Origin: Natronocella acetinitrilica
GTDB lineage: Bacteria > Pseudomonadota > Gammaproteobacteria > Nitrococcales > Aquisalimonadaceae
Length of the DNA stretch: 64,000 nt
Assembly (NCBI RefSeq): GCF_024170285.1
Contig: NZ_JALJXV010000006.1
Location: 62,001-126,000 of the forward strand
Direction: 5' to 3'
This document shows positions 19,852 through 28,420 of this stretch, in pieces. The notes under the pieces were generated by a model, which worked only from the letters and a program-made list of their open reading frames with translations, searched no databases and was not told the origin of the DNA. The stretch's first letter is position 1, and each line of letters opens with the position of its first letter. A program made the translations under genes and the position numbers.

Positions 19852-20457
19852 TCACCGTCGGGCAATTCGTGTGTTCGCAAACCGTAGCTCCTGCCTGGCC
19901 AGTTCCCGGTAGCGCTCAGGCACACGGGCCTGCACGTCTGCGCCCACGTCGTCGGCGCGCTCCAGCGCCACCGTCTCCTCGGCGATCGGCAGCGTGGTGT
20001 ACTGGTCGGTGGCGTTGATGCCGCCGCCGGGCTTGCGGGCGCCAGGGGCAATGGGCTGCGCGCCGGCCTTGCGGCTGAACGCGCTGGTGTAGCCGCTGCC
20101 CATGGTGGCGATAAAGGCACCGGCGCGGCGCGCCTGCCGGCCCGCCTTCACGCCCACACGGTTTTGCGAGAGCTTGCCGACGTAGCGAAGCGCCACCGGG
20201 CGCACGCCAAACCAAAGGTAGGCGCTGTTGTCCTCGCGGCGGATGCTGGTGCGCACGCGGCCACGGTTGCCCCGGCCGCCGCGGGTGAGCGCCTTCACCG
20301 GGATGCGATGCTCCCGCGCCAGGCCGCGCTGGATCTGCGAGCGCGCCCAGTCGGTGGTCTTGCGCAGGGTGCGCACCTGGGCCGACGCATATTCACGCCC
20401 TGCCCTCTCGGCAGAGCGCTGCGCCTGGCGCGCACCGGTGATGGCAATGCGGATCAC
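19852..20457 (-). CDS. Minor tail protein Z-like
   Basis: A 201-residue, strongly basic protein matching the lambda gpZ position and style: N-terminal helices, then an R/G-rich segment (ALTRGGRGNRGRVRTSIRR) followed by WFGVRPVALRYVG. gpZ-type proteins act at the head-tail joint. It overlaps the next upstream gene by four bases. Confidence 0.78.
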   Translation of the reverse strand: MIRIAITGARQAQRSAERAGREYASAQVRTLRKTTDWARSQIQRGLAREHRIPVKALTRGGRGNRGRVRTSIRREDNSAYLWFGVRPVALRYVGKLSQNRVGVKAGRQARRAGAFIATMGSGYTSAFSRKAGAQPIAPGARKPGGGINATDQYTTLPIAEETVALERADDVGADVQARVPERYRELARQELRFANTRIARR

Positions 20458-20768
20458 TCGCGCACCTCCCGCACCGGATGGCCGACCATGCCGCCGTCAG
20501 TCTCCGGCGGGCCGGTCACCTCCCGCGTTTTGCCCTCCACCAGCAGCCGCGTGCCACGCGGCAGCTCGCCCTCGGGCAGGTGATCCGCGGCGAACCACAC
20601 GCTGACGCTGCCGCGCTTCACCGGCACGCCCCGCTGCAGCGTGCCGCCCTCGGCACTGTCATCGACAATGCCCAGCAGCTCCAGCGTGCCGGCCGTGGTG
20701 TACACGGTGACCGGCACGCCGAAGCGGCGGAGCGTTGCGCGATTGGTGCGGTCGAGGGCGGCTTGCAT
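20454..20768 (-). CDS. Head-tail joining protein (gpFII-like)
   Basis: 104 residues, with the core FGVPVTVYTTAGTLELLGIVDD and a beta-rich remainder ending in EVTGPPETDGGMV, resembling FII-type joining proteins that bind the completed head before tail attachment. It lies directly after the capsid gene and is coupled to the Z-like gene by a four-base overlap. Confidence 0.75.
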   Translation of the reverse strand: MQAALDRTNRATLRRFGVPVTVYTTAGTLELLGIVDDSAEGGTLQRGVPVKRGSVSVWFAADHLPEGELPRGTRLLVEGKTREVTGPPETDGGMVGHPVREVRE

Positions 20769-20773
20769 GGGGC

Positions 20774-21784
20774 CTACGCGCCGGCGCGCTGCAGCATCTT
20801 CGGCCGCGTGCAGATGTGCAGCGGGTAGCTGTACACCTCCACGTCAACGAAGGCGTTGCGCTTCTCGTCGGGGATGACCATGGCGTAGACCTCCTGGCCC
20901 CGCGTGTTCGCGAAGTCGAAGGTTTCCGCAGGGCTCAAGGCCACCTGGAAGGCCCCCGGCGCGTTCACCGGGAAGAAGTGCGCCTTGTCAGCGGCTACGG
21001 CTACCTTGCTGCCGTCGTCGCTGCCGCGGTAGTCGTGCCACATGATGCCGCCGAACGGGAAGGCGCTGAACGCCGCACCCTCGCGCAGGTCTGCCGCAGC
21101 AGACCAGTTGAGGAAGGTCTCCCGCACACGGGGGTGGTTCGACAGGGCATCGTAGAACTCATGGCCCACCACGGCGTGCACTTCCGTGGCCGGTGTCCAC
21201 AGGCCCTGAGCAGCCTTGGCCATGGCGCGGACGATCTGGCTGCACTTGCCGCGCACATCGGTTCCTTCCGTGCCCAGGGCGAAGTCCACCTCTGCCGGCT
21301 GGGAGACGCCCCACTCCGTAAACCAGTTCTTGATGACGGTGTCGTCCTTGTCCAGCACCTGGCCCTTGATGGCGCCAAGGCGCATGCGCTCGTGGGTGAT
21401 CTCGACATTGCGGCGCAGCTGGCGCAGGCGATCGGCCACCTCCTGCTGCACCTGCATCATCTCGGTTTCCGAGCCGAAGGCGCGGATGTCCTGGATCTCG
21501 TCCGCCGTGATGCGGTCGCCCTGGGCGATGCGCACAGTACGGAAGTCGCGGATATCCCGCTTCTCCTGCTCGTTACGCTGCAGGGGTGCGCCGCGCGGCG
21601 AGGTGGCGATGATGTTGAGGTTGCCGTTTTTCTGCTCGATGGCCACGGTGGTGGTGCGCACCGGCCGGGTCTCGAAGAGGTTTAGGCTGCCGAGAAGCTG
21701 CGGCAGGTACGGCTGTTTGTTGAGCGCGGCCGTCAGCTCCACCATGTGGAAGGCCCGCTGCTTGAAGACGTCCAGAGTTGCCAT
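20774..21784 (-). CDS. Major capsid protein (gpE-like)
   Basis: A 336-residue lambda gpE-type capsid subunit with an HK97 fold. The ATG at 21784 follows a perfect AGGAGG; the open frame upstream overlaps the decoration gene and is spurious. Family features include LNLFETRPVRTTTVAIEQKNG near the N-terminus, PRGAPLQRNEQEKRDIRDFR, and the C-terminal ETFDFANTRGQEVYA. Order with the gpD-like and protease genes confirms it. Confidence 0.93.
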   Translation of the reverse strand: MATLDVFKQRAFHMVELTAALNKQPYLPQLLGSLNLFETRPVRTTTVAIEQKNGNLNIIATSPRGAPLQRNEQEKRDIRDFRTVRIAQGDRITADEIQDIRAFGSETEMMQVQQEVADRLRQLRRNVEITHERMRLGAIKGQVLDKDDTVIKNWFTEWGVSQPAEVDFALGTEGTDVRGKCSQIVRAMAKAAQGLWTPATEVHAVVGHEFYDALSNHPRVRETFLNWSAAADLREGAAFSAFPFGGIMWHDYRGSDDGSKVAVAADKAHFFPVNAPGAFQVALSPAETFDFANTRGQEVYAMVIPDEKRNAFVDVEVYSYPLHICTRPKMLQRAGA

Positions 21785-21794
21785 GTCAGGCCTC

Positions 21795-22181
21795 CTAGTC
21801 GAGAACGATGATGCGGCCGAAGCCGTTGGCGTAGGTGTCAGCCAGGGCGGCGATGGCATCGGCCTTGTCGCCGGCGCTGATGCCCTCCGGCCAGACCAGG
21901 CTGTGATCGGCCACCTCGGCATCCCGGGCGATGACCGTCGCTGAGGTGTCAGCGTCGCTGGCGTCCACGTGGTCATAGAGAATGGCGCTGGCAACCTCGG
22001 CGCCGGTCTCGGCCTCCGGGTCGAGCTGCGTGAACAGGCCGCTTGCGGTGATGCGGCCGAGCACGGTGCCCGGGCCAAGATTCTGGCCCTCGGCCAGGGT
22101 CACGACGTCCCGGCTGCGGGTTCCATTCGCCTCGCTGGCGATGAACTCCGCCCGGTGCTTGCCTTCCGTCAGTACGGTCAT
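21795..22181 (-). CDS. Head decoration protein (gpD-like)
   Basis: A 128-residue homologue of the lambda gpD trimer that stabilises the expanded capsid. The N-terminal FIASEANGTRSRDVVTLAEGQ and the middle GTVLGRITASGLFTQLDP are typical; it ends with an AALADTYANGFGRI segment. It lies between the protease and capsid genes in the same direction. Confidence 0.92.
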   Translation of the reverse strand: MTVLTEGKHRAEFIASEANGTRSRDVVTLAEGQNLGPGTVLGRITASGLFTQLDPEAETGAEVASAILYDHVDASDADTSATVIARDAEVADHSLVWPEGISAGDKADAIAALADTYANGFGRIIVLD

Positions 22182-22212
22182 TGCTGCGTTCTCCTACGTC
22201 TGGTGAGCCGGC

Positions 22213-22605
22213 TCATGCCCGACCGAAAGCGTGATCCCAGGAGGCCGCCACGCGATGCGGGCTTTCGGGCTCCGCGTCGTCCTGGGCGTCCGGGCGGATG
22301 TCGGGGTTGCCGACGGCCTGCAGGCTCGACATGTGGGCGGCCCGTTCCTGCGGCGCAGCGCCGAGCAACTCGCCGGCCTGCTCAACGCTCAAGCCGGTGG
22401 TGATGGCCTTGATGGCAAGCCCCGTGCGGCCCTGCGCGTGCTCGTGGTTGAAGATGGCCGTGACGCGGGCGCGCTCTTCATCGCGGCCCTCGGCCTTGGC
22501 CGATGCCAGCGCCTCGGCGTGCTTCGCCTCGGCTTCCGCCTCGCCCTCGGCGCGGGCCTTGTCGACTTCCGCTTTGGTGAACAGCGGCTCGTTCTCTTTT
22601 GCCAT
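22213..22605 (-). CDS. Nested scaffold protein (Nu3-like)
   Basis: The internal ATG at 22605 is preceded by GGAGG with seven-base spacing and starts MAKENEPLFTKAEV, exactly at the boundary between the protease and the charged helical domain. It gives a 130-residue in-frame product, matching the lambda C/Nu3 arrangement. Predicted from sequence only. Confidence 0.75.
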   Translation of the reverse strand: MAKENEPLFTKAEVDKARAEGEAEAEAKHAEALASAKAEGRDEERARVTAIFNHEHAQGRTGLAIKAITTGLSVEQAGELLGAAPQERAAHMSSLQAVGNPDIRPDAQDDAEPESPHRVAASWDHAFGRA

Positions 22606-23496
22606 GGTGTTACCTCCGCTGGCAGTTGCTTGCAGGGAGCCGCGGCCCCCGGATCGGGTCTCTTGCTGCAGTTCTTCCACCGCCTGGTGCAGCGTGCCGA
22701 TGGAATCAATCAGGCCCTGGTCCAGGGCATCGGCGGCGAGGTAGGTCTGCGCCTCGGTGGCTCGAATCTTGTCCGGATCCTTGTCGCGATAGGCCGCCAC
22801 CACATCGACAAAGCGCGAATACAGCGCGTTAACGTCGGCCTGCAGCTTGGCCTGCACCGTCTCGGGCAGCGGCTCCCAGGGGTTGCCGTCCACCTTGTGG
22901 CTGCCGGCGTAGATGGGCGTGATGGCAATGCCTTCCTTCTCCAGCGCCACGGAAAAATCGGCATGGCGCATCACAACGCCAATGGAACCGACCATCGAGG
23001 TTTCTGTTGCAATCACCCGGCCGGCGGCGCCGCCGAGCAGGTAGGCGGCCGAGGCGGCTGCGCCTTCGGCCACGGCCCAGGTGGGCTTGATGGCGTTGGC
23101 CCGGCGCACGGCGTGCGCAAGCTGAAACGCGCCCTCCACTTCGCCGCCGGGACTGTCGATGTTGAGCACCATGCCGCGCACGCCGGCATCCGCCAGGGCG
23201 TGGTCAATGCGGCGCTGCACGTCGCCGTAACCCATGAGGTAGGTGGAGTCGGCTTCCATGCGGCCGCGATGGGTGAGCGCACCGAACACGTCGATCACCG
23301 CGATGCCGTCATGCACGCGGTAGCCCGGCTCGCGCTTCTCGCTCGGCAGGGTGTCGTAGAGGTCACCCCGCAGCACGTCCGTTGTCGACAGCCCCAGGCG
23401 CGGCGCCAGGCCGGCGATGATGTCGTCCAGCTTGGCGGGGTGCACCATCAGCGGCACGTTGAAAAGCCGAGAGGCGATGTGCGGGTAACGCGTCAT
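22213..23496 (-). CDS. Head maturation protease with fused scaffold (S49, gpC-like)
   Basis: 427 residues. The first ~290 residues are an SppA/S49 serine protease: nucleophile Ser149 in GAAASAAY, general base Lys201 in AGSHKVDGNP, and the substrate loop LNIDSPGGEV. The last 130 residues are a highly charged helical scaffold (KAEVDKARAEGEAEAEAKHAEA). The second part can also be made alone from an internal start. It overlaps the portal gene by four bases. Confidence 0.93.
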   Translation of the reverse strand: MTRYPHIASRLFNVPLMVHPAKLDDIIAGLAPRLGLSTTDVLRGDLYDTLPSEKREPGYRVHDGIAVIDVFGALTHRGRMEADSTYLMGYGDVQRRIDHALADAGVRGMVLNIDSPGGEVEGAFQLAHAVRRANAIKPTWAVAEGAAASAAYLLGGAAGRVIATETSMVGSIGVVMRHADFSVALEKEGIAITPIYAGSHKVDGNPWEPLPETVQAKLQADVNALYSRFVDVVAAYRDKDPDKIRATEAQTYLAADALDQGLIDSIGTLHQAVEELQQETRSGGRGSLQATASGGNTMAKENEPLFTKAEVDKARAEGEAEAEAKHAEALASAKAEGRDEERARVTAIFNHEHAQGRTGLAIKAITTGLSVEQAGELLGAAPQERAAHMSSLQAVGNPDIRPDAQDDAEPESPHRVAASWDHAFGRA

Positions 23497-25094
23497 GCGG
23501 ATTGCTCCTGCGGTTGCCCCGGGCGCTCGTCATCGCTGGGTGTATCCATGGCGCTGGTGTCGCGCTCGGCCTCTTCGAGCAGCCCTGCTTCACGCATGCG
23601 CTTGCGCTCCAGAGCCCGTTGTTCGATGACCTCTTCCCAGTCCAGGCCCTGCTCGGCGCACTCGATTTCGAGCGTTGAGAGATCAGCCCCCATCCGGATC
23701 TTCGCGGCGTTGGCCTCTTTCACCGGGTCGACCCAGCCGCGTCCGGCAAACACCCAGTTGCAGCGGGTGTACGCGTAGCGGTTTTCAAGGAAATCAGGAG
23801 CGGACAATCGATCCCGCGCGACGGCTTCATCCATCCAGATCGTGTAGAGCGGGTTCAGCCAGTGGTCCTTGATCCAGCGGCGACGGCCGAGGAAAAAGCG
23901 CCAGGCCTCTAGGAGCGCCGCGCGAGCACTGCTGTAGTTGGTCTTGCTGAAGTCCTTCATCAGCAATTCGTAGGGCATGTTCATGCCGGCTGCGATGTGC
24001 CGCAGTGAGGACTCCATGAACGCGCCGAATCCCGCGCCAGGCCGGTTGGGCGTGTACGGCGAGAGCTTCGCGCCCGGCGGCAGCGGAATCACCGCACCAC
24101 CTTTCAGCGGCGCACGGTACTCGCTGATGGCCTCGCGCCAGGCACCGCTGGCGCCTGCCATCGTACGGTGCTGGCCGCCAAGCAGCTCGGCCACACCGTC
24201 GGTGCCCATATCGGCCTCGATGAACGCGGCGATTAGGCTGTTGGCCACCGCCGCCTGCAGCTCCGTGGTCTGGTACTTGCCGGCCATGCGGAACTCACGC
24301 ATCACCGACGACACAATGGGCTTGCCACGGCTGGCGCCGGTGCGGCCCTTGTCGTGCAGGTGAATGACGCGCGGCAGCCCAGTAGGCGTGAATGCGGGAA
24401 TGCGCTCCCACTCCTGCACGGCACTGCGCAGGCCGTAGCCCAGGGCCAGGTAGTCGCCGGGGTGCTCTTTCTGCACCCAGTAGTACGTCGGCATGCCGTA
24501 GGCGTCGCGCTGAATACCACCGCGGATATCCGGGCGGTGGCGCAACCAGGGCGGTGTGCTGAGGCGATCCGCCTCCACCATCATGATGCGCGTGTTCCAG
24601 CGCGCGCCGGGGCGGGGGATCCACATTGGGATGGCTAGCGCTGCGCCATTTACCATCCCGTCGCTCAGCGCCATGATTGTGAGGCCGAGCAGGTTCTCCT
24701 GCCCTTCCGCATCACACTCCGGCGTCTTGCCCCAGGTCTCGAACTCGGCCTCGGTGTCGCGCGCCCAGGCGTCGGCTGCTTCCTTCTCCCAGCCCAACAG
24801 TTTGTAGTGCGGCTTGCTGGCCAGCTTGAGCGTGTGGCCGATGATGTTGTCTTTGTAGGTCTGCAGCCCGCCGGCGGCGATGCCGTTGTTGCGGTGCAAG
24901 TCCCGCGAACGCGAGACCATGGGCTCCAGCTCGTGGAGCAGATCCGCGTCGGCGGAGAGCGCGGGTGGATCCCAGCTCGCCATGGTGCGGTCGCTGCGAT
25001 CGGCAGCCACGTGGGACGTAGCCTCAACCGGCACCAGCTCGCCGCCCTGCATGCGAACCACCGGCTTGCCGCGTTTGTACGTGAGCCCGTCCAT
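23493..25094 (-). CDS. Portal protein (gpB-like)
   Basis: A 533-residue portal subunit, forming the DNA entry vertex. The start at 25094 follows GGAG; the frame open upstream overlaps gpW. Family segments include RDLHRNNGIAAGGLQTYKDN, HLHDKGRTGASRGKPIVS, and PYELLMKDFSKTNYSSARAAL in the C-terminal third. It lies between gpW and the protease, as in lambda. Confidence 0.95.
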   Translation of the reverse strand: MDGLTYKRGKPVVRMQGGELVPVEATSHVAADRSDRTMASWDPPALSADADLLHELEPMVSRSRDLHRNNGIAAGGLQTYKDNIIGHTLKLASKPHYKLLGWEKEAADAWARDTEAEFETWGKTPECDAEGQENLLGLTIMALSDGMVNGAALAIPMWIPRPGARWNTRIMMVEADRLSTPPWLRHRPDIRGGIQRDAYGMPTYYWVQKEHPGDYLALGYGLRSAVQEWERIPAFTPTGLPRVIHLHDKGRTGASRGKPIVSSVMREFRMAGKYQTTELQAAVANSLIAAFIEADMGTDGVAELLGGQHRTMAGASGAWREAISEYRAPLKGGAVIPLPPGAKLSPYTPNRPGAGFGAFMESSLRHIAAGMNMPYELLMKDFSKTNYSSARAALLEAWRFFLGRRRWIKDHWLNPLYTIWMDEAVARDRLSAPDFLENRYAYTRCNWVFAGRGWVDPVKEANAAKIRMGADLSTLEIECAEQGLDWEEVIEQRALERKRMREAGLLEEAERDTSAMDTPSDDERPGQPQEQSA

Positions 25095-25096
25095 GG

Positions 25097-25348
25097 TCAG
25101 AACTCCAGGTAAACCGGCGCGCGGGCCGGGCGCCTGGTGCGCTTGGCGGTGATGGCGCTGTCCAGCGCCGCGATGTAGCGGTTGAGATACTCGGGCGTGA
25201 TCTCCGACCACTGGCTGCGGCGCCCGTCGCGCCACGACACCTGCACCTCGCGGTCACCCACCGCGAGGCGGTGCAGCGCCTCATGAGCCTCGGTCAGGCG
25301 AGACTCCAGGGTTTCCATCGGCAACTTGGCCAGCGCGCTTGCATCCAT
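25097..25348 (-). CDS. Head completion protein (gpW-like)
   Basis: 83 residues matching gpW of lambda in size, position and pattern: two helices flanking a beta hairpin, with EALHRLAVGDREVQVSW. It is first in the block W-B-C. A nearly identical copy of its 5' end lies at 26951-27003. The stretch upstream contains the repeated element described at 25296-25399. Confidence 0.88.
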   Translation of the reverse strand: MDASALAKLPMETLESRLTEAHEALHRLAVGDREVQVSWRDGRRSQWSEITPEYLNRYIAALDSAITAKRTRRPARAPVYLEF

Positions 25349-25399
25349 GGCATACAGCGTGCCGACGCGGTAGTCTCATTTCGGTAGGGAATGGGAAAA
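25296..25399. repeat. Repeat A copy 1: gpW 5' end plus upstream DNA
   Basis: 104 bases matching 26951-27054 at 100 positions. It covers the first codons of gpW and the DNA between gpW and the rightward gene at 25415. The outer 29 bases are also present at 33819-33847 with one deletion. Confidence 0.95.
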
Positions 25400-25414
25400 G
25401 TTGGAGAATATTGG

Positions 25415-25963
25415 ATGCCGCTACACCAAACCTCACCCTTTACACGGGCCGTTCGGCTCACCGACACGACGCACGGCGAAGTTTACTTCGGGCTCTTCCC
25501 TGGAGCGCGCGACGGGGAGCAGCGAGCGCTCACCTATACTCTGCTTCTTCCGTGGACTGACCCGCGGGAGCATCAAGCCGATTGGAGAAGAGCAGTATCA
25601 CTGGATAATCAGTTCGTCACTCGCAGAGCGGAAAACCTGAACGACACGTGGGCGGCACTGGGGGGTGAAACACGATTCGCCTTAACTTCACCCGACAGCT
25701 TGATGGCGGCAGATTCCTGGCTAGTCGTCCCCAGAGGAATGTTGGTTTTCCATCCGGACGGAGTGTTTCTTTCGTGGCGGGATCCCGTTCTCGCTCAGAA
25801 CAACAACCGTCTTATCGCCCTGCATGACGGAGCCGTACGGCATGACCTTAATCACGACGATTGGTGCTACTACGGAGAGTGGGAGCTGCAGCACCGCATG
25901 GAGCCCTCCGCTGAATGGAAGAGGCTTGCCTCGGGACCACGCCTGGAACCGCCGCGACGATAA
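25415..25963 (+). CDS. Cassette protein, unknown function
   Basis: 182 residues from an ATG eight bases after GGAG. A soluble protein with tryptophan-rich patches (WTDPREHQADWRRAV, WCYYGEWELQ) and no recognised motif. Oriented against the surrounding late genes and directly after repeat A, it is the first gene of cassette 1 and runs with the lipoprotein gene downstream. An accessory, lysogeny-expressed role is inferred from orientation. Confidence 0.65.
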   Translation: MPLHQTSPFTRAVRLTDTTHGEVYFGLFPGARDGEQRALTYTLLLPWTDPREHQADWRRAVSLDNQFVTRRAENLNDTWAALGGETRFALTSPDSLMAADSWLVVPRGMLVFHPDGVFLSWRDPVLAQNNNRLIALHDGAVRHDLNHDDWCYYGEWELQHRMEPSAEWKRLASGPRLEPPRR

Positions 25964-25991
25964 CATCGTCGCGTGCGCAGGAATCAGAACT

Positions 25992-26849
25992 GTGCCTGTC
26001 TTCGAATTAAAGGATGACGGCCTACGTGGTCGGAGAGTCACGCTGGCTCTCCTGATCGCAGCAATGGTATTCCTCTCGGGATGCCTCGCAACGTCCCCCA
26101 CCGAGGACCGCGCGGCAGCCACTGCAACCGCTACTCCAACGAGCGTCGAACGCGAGAGCTTCCCTAACGAAACTGTCCCAGATGACGGCAACGAATACAT
26201 CGTGCTTATCAGCTCTGAGAACCCACACCTTCGGCCAACGCTGTCCTCTCCTGCGTTGCCCCGCATCCGTGCGAGTCGCCATGAACCGAAAGCGATACAG
26301 GTCTTCGGGGTTTCGGACGCCGGCAATTGGCAGTGGTGGCAGGTTGAAATCGATGGAAAGCCTGCCTACTTGCCCACCAGGCGAGATGGATTTGCGAGTC
26401 CCCATGTTGCAACAGATCTTCCACCAGAGATCGACGAATTCTCGAATCATCGGGACGATGAGTTAGTTGTCACCGGTATTGTGCCGAAAGGCCCTGACAC
26501 CGCTGGTGGGGTAGGCATTCGCGTCGGGTTTCGAAGTCCGGCAACTGGCCCAGAGCTCAAATACATTCGCTTCGCCGTATCTCCCTACAACGCGGTGGGT
26601 GATCAGGTCAGAGACGAATTAAGTCGTCGAGACTACGCGCTCCTTCGCCTAACTGGGCCAGTTCATCCCGATGCCAGAGAACGATGGCAGACATGGGACA
26701 GAGCGCTCTACAACAACTCCATCGTTTGTTTCGAGCTGGACGAAGTGCAGGTCACGCTGATGGATGACTCCACGAAGACTTACACGGGTGACGATCTCCG
26801 CAGCCTGCTGCATTCCGGATTTGAGAACGACTGCAGCTACCGCGGCTGA
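25992..26849 (+). CDS. SH3-like lipoprotein, cassette 1
   Basis: 285 residues from a GTG. The signal peptide RRVTLALLIAAMVFLSGC ends in a lipobox LSGC, so it should be lipid-anchored. After a threonine-rich linker comes an SH3-like segment (residues ~65-125), then a domain with LKYIRFAVSPYNAVGD, a pattern I know from other bacterial SH3-type lipoproteins. Phage-encoded lipoproteins often block superinfection at a receptor; that is only a hypothesis here. Confidence 0.7.
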   Translation: MPVFELKDDGLRGRRVTLALLIAAMVFLSGCLATSPTEDRAAATATATPTSVERESFPNETVPDDGNEYIVLISSENPHLRPTLSSPALPRIRASRHEPKAIQVFGVSDAGNWQWWQVEIDGKPAYLPTRRDGFASPHVATDLPPEIDEFSNHRDDELVVTGIVPKGPDTAGGVGIRVGFRSPATGPELKYIRFAVSPYNAVGDQVRDELSRRDYALLRLTGPVHPDARERWQTWDRALYNNSIVCFELDEVQVTLMDDSTKTYTGDDLRSLLHSGFENDCSYRG

Positions 26850-26857
26850 AGAGCCTT

Positions 26858-26890
26858 AAAAGATAACCCACCACCAAGGCGTGCAATGGA
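26858..26890 (-). repeat. Decayed copy of the terminator at 28743
   Basis: Shares the skeleton AACCC.CCACCA.GGCG.GCAATGGA with 28743-28774 but with changes that weaken the stem. It ends cassette 1. It may still terminate the rightward cassette-1 transcript poorly, and marks an older junction with the phage gene end at 28792. Confidence 0.6.
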
Positions 26891-26894
26891 ACAC

Positions 26895-27003
26895 CTGTAT
26901 TGCTCTCGCGCGCCGGCGGCCAGATGATGCAGGCCTTATTGACCTCGATAAGGCGAGACGCCAGGGTTTCCATCGGCAACTTGGCCAGCGCGCTTGCATC
27001 CAT
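26895..27003 (-). pseudogene. Decayed 5' copy of gpW
   Basis: Starts MDASALAKLPMETLASRL, nearly identical to gpW at 25348, then diverges and loses frame after about 25 codons. The outer part is 100/104 identical to repeat A copy 1, while the inner part is poorly preserved, so the outer part may have been corrected by gene conversion. It separates cassettes 1 and 2. Confidence 0.85.
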
Positions 27004-27054
27004 GGCATACAGGGTGCCGACGCGGTAGTCTCAGTTCGGCAGGGAATGGGAAAA
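26951..27054. repeat. Repeat A copy 2
   Basis: Matches 25296-25399 at 100 of 104 positions. Precedes the rightward ankyrin-type gene of cassette 2, as copy 1 precedes cassette 1. Confidence 0.95.
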
Positions 27055-27137
27055 TGTGCGCTGCAAGCCAGTGCAGTTCGCATGGCTCCAGAAGCAGGAT
27101 GTTGAGGGCACCACGATCTCAGGCGACGGGCAAGCGC

Positions 27138-27746
27138 ATGGACCCGAATGCTTACGACGAAAATGGACATACGCCACTCATGAGGGCCGCCATGAAAGGC
27201 GATCTGCAGGAGGTCGAGCGACTCCTCGACGTTGGCGCCAACTCGCAGTTAAAGGACGCCAATTGGGAGACATCAAATGCGGAGGACTATGCCGCGCGCC
27301 GCGCGGCGGTAAGTGACGTTCATCGGCGAATCAGGGATCGATTGGCCGATGCTAGGGAGAAGGCTGCTACTAATCTGAAACCCGAAGATCCCTTTGCTGG
27401 TGCAGCCGGCGCGAATTCATTGTCAAATGATAAGTATACGCCGTGGCCTTATGAGACGGTCCTTTCCATTTCCGGCAACTGCGTAACTCGAGTTCGATCT
27501 TCGGTATTCTACTTCTCAGCTGCCCTTACTCTCGCTCTCGGAGTCTATTTGATATCCGAGGCAATCATGTTTGGCGGGTTGCTTGTAATGACGATCGCTC
27601 CGTGCCTGGGTCTCTACCCGTTGGTGAGGTTTCTTTTCGGGGGCAAAGACAGCGTCGGCGCTGCTGTTACAACAGTAGTTGTTGAGGAGTATCTCAAATC
27701 CGAGTTGAAAAGCCGGGCTGAAAAGTCGTCGCGAAGAAAACGCTAG
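27138..27746 (+). CDS. Ankyrin-repeat membrane protein, cassette 2
   Basis: 202 residues. The N-terminus is one ankyrin-type unit (NGHTPLMRAAMKGDLQEVERLLDVGAN), followed by a charged helix and two C-terminal membrane helices (residues ~125-180) with a short lysine/arginine-rich tail. The frame is open upstream through repeat A, but the ATG at 27138 begins the recognisable domain. Single ankyrin units with membrane helices suggest a small protein-binding membrane adaptor. Function unknown. Confidence 0.7.
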   Translation: MDPNAYDENGHTPLMRAAMKGDLQEVERLLDVGANSQLKDANWETSNAEDYAARRAAVSDVHRRIRDRLADAREKAATNLKPEDPFAGAAGANSLSNDKYTPWPYETVLSISGNCVTRVRSSVFYFSAALTLALGVYLISEAIMFGGLLVMTIAPCLGLYPLVRFLFGGKDSVGAAVTTVVVEEYLKSELKSRAEKSSRRKR

Positions 27747-27807
27747 CGGCAAAATCTTGAGCGCTCGGAAGGCGATGGATCCAGTTGATGGAGAGGCCCC
27801 AAATACA

Positions 27808-28089
27808 ATGTTTTCAAACGCGGTGTACTGGGCTGGCGCAGGCATTTTTCTCGCGCTTGTCGCAGGCAAGTTCTACATCTGGATGCGTTCAGGCTATTTC
27901 CCTATGCCGACACTCGGAGACGGGCTGGCGTACTTTGGCTACAGCTACCCAGGCGCCAACGACCCAGCCGATTGGCATGGCCTCGCGGCGGTTGGTCGTT
28001 GGATCCTGAGCATTCCGCTGATGGTTGCTGTGGCCGCCGCAGGGCTCGTCGCCGGATTTTTCGCGGAGGTTCTGGAAGACGCCGCTTAA
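27808..28089 (+). CDS. Two-helix membrane protein, cassette 2
   Basis: 93 residues: a membrane helix, a periplasm-sized loop GYFPMPTLGDGL....DWHGLAAVGRWIL, and a second helix. It resembles the protein at 28421 through the whole length (shared W, GY, P, Y, WHG-A, RW-L positions). I prefer the ATG at 27808 because it aligns with the start of that paralogue; in-frame starts at 27757 and 27775 also exist. Confidence 0.65.
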   Translation: MFSNAVYWAGAGIFLALVAGKFYIWMRSGYFPMPTLGDGLAYFGYSYPGANDPADWHGLAAVGRWILSIPLMVAVAAAGLVAGFFAEVLEDAA

Positions 28090-28420
28090 ACGACTCATGG
28101 CTGTTCGCATACGGGAAAAAATTGCATAGAAACCTCGTAGACCATTGGTGGCCCAACTCCTCTGCCACTCGAAACCGCGCGCTCCAGTCCAGTTGGGTGC
28201 AGTCGGCGAACATCAGGCGATTGGCGAACAGCACCTGAGCGCCGCTGCACCTTCCTCAGCCAACGCTGCGGACACCTCCACCTCGTTGCCGTAGGGAGTT
28301 ACATTTGGGGCAATAGCGGGGATGGTGCCCAAAGTATGCGTGACGATGTTCTCATGTTTGACACACAGGCAGTGAGTTACGGTTTACCGACTAGTATCGC
28401 TTTTTTGAAGGCTTGGGACC
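28090..28420. other. Junction between cassettes 2 and 3
   Basis: No intact gene. It holds the decayed copy of the 28792 gene (28159-28297) and, beyond it, about 120 bases leading to the start at 28421, where a promoter for cassette 3 would have to lie. Confidence 0.7.
28159..28297 (-). pseudogene. Decayed 3' copy of the phage gene at 28792
   Basis: Roughly three quarters identical by eye to 28799-28930. Translating the minus strand gives YGNEVEVSAALAEE, then a frame change, then NRLMFADCTQLDWSARFRVAEE, matching the C-terminal NQVEVSAESAEE and NRVTFADGTQLDRSARFWVAEQ of the intact gene. It has a frameshift and no start. It separates cassettes 2 and 3. Confidence 0.85.
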
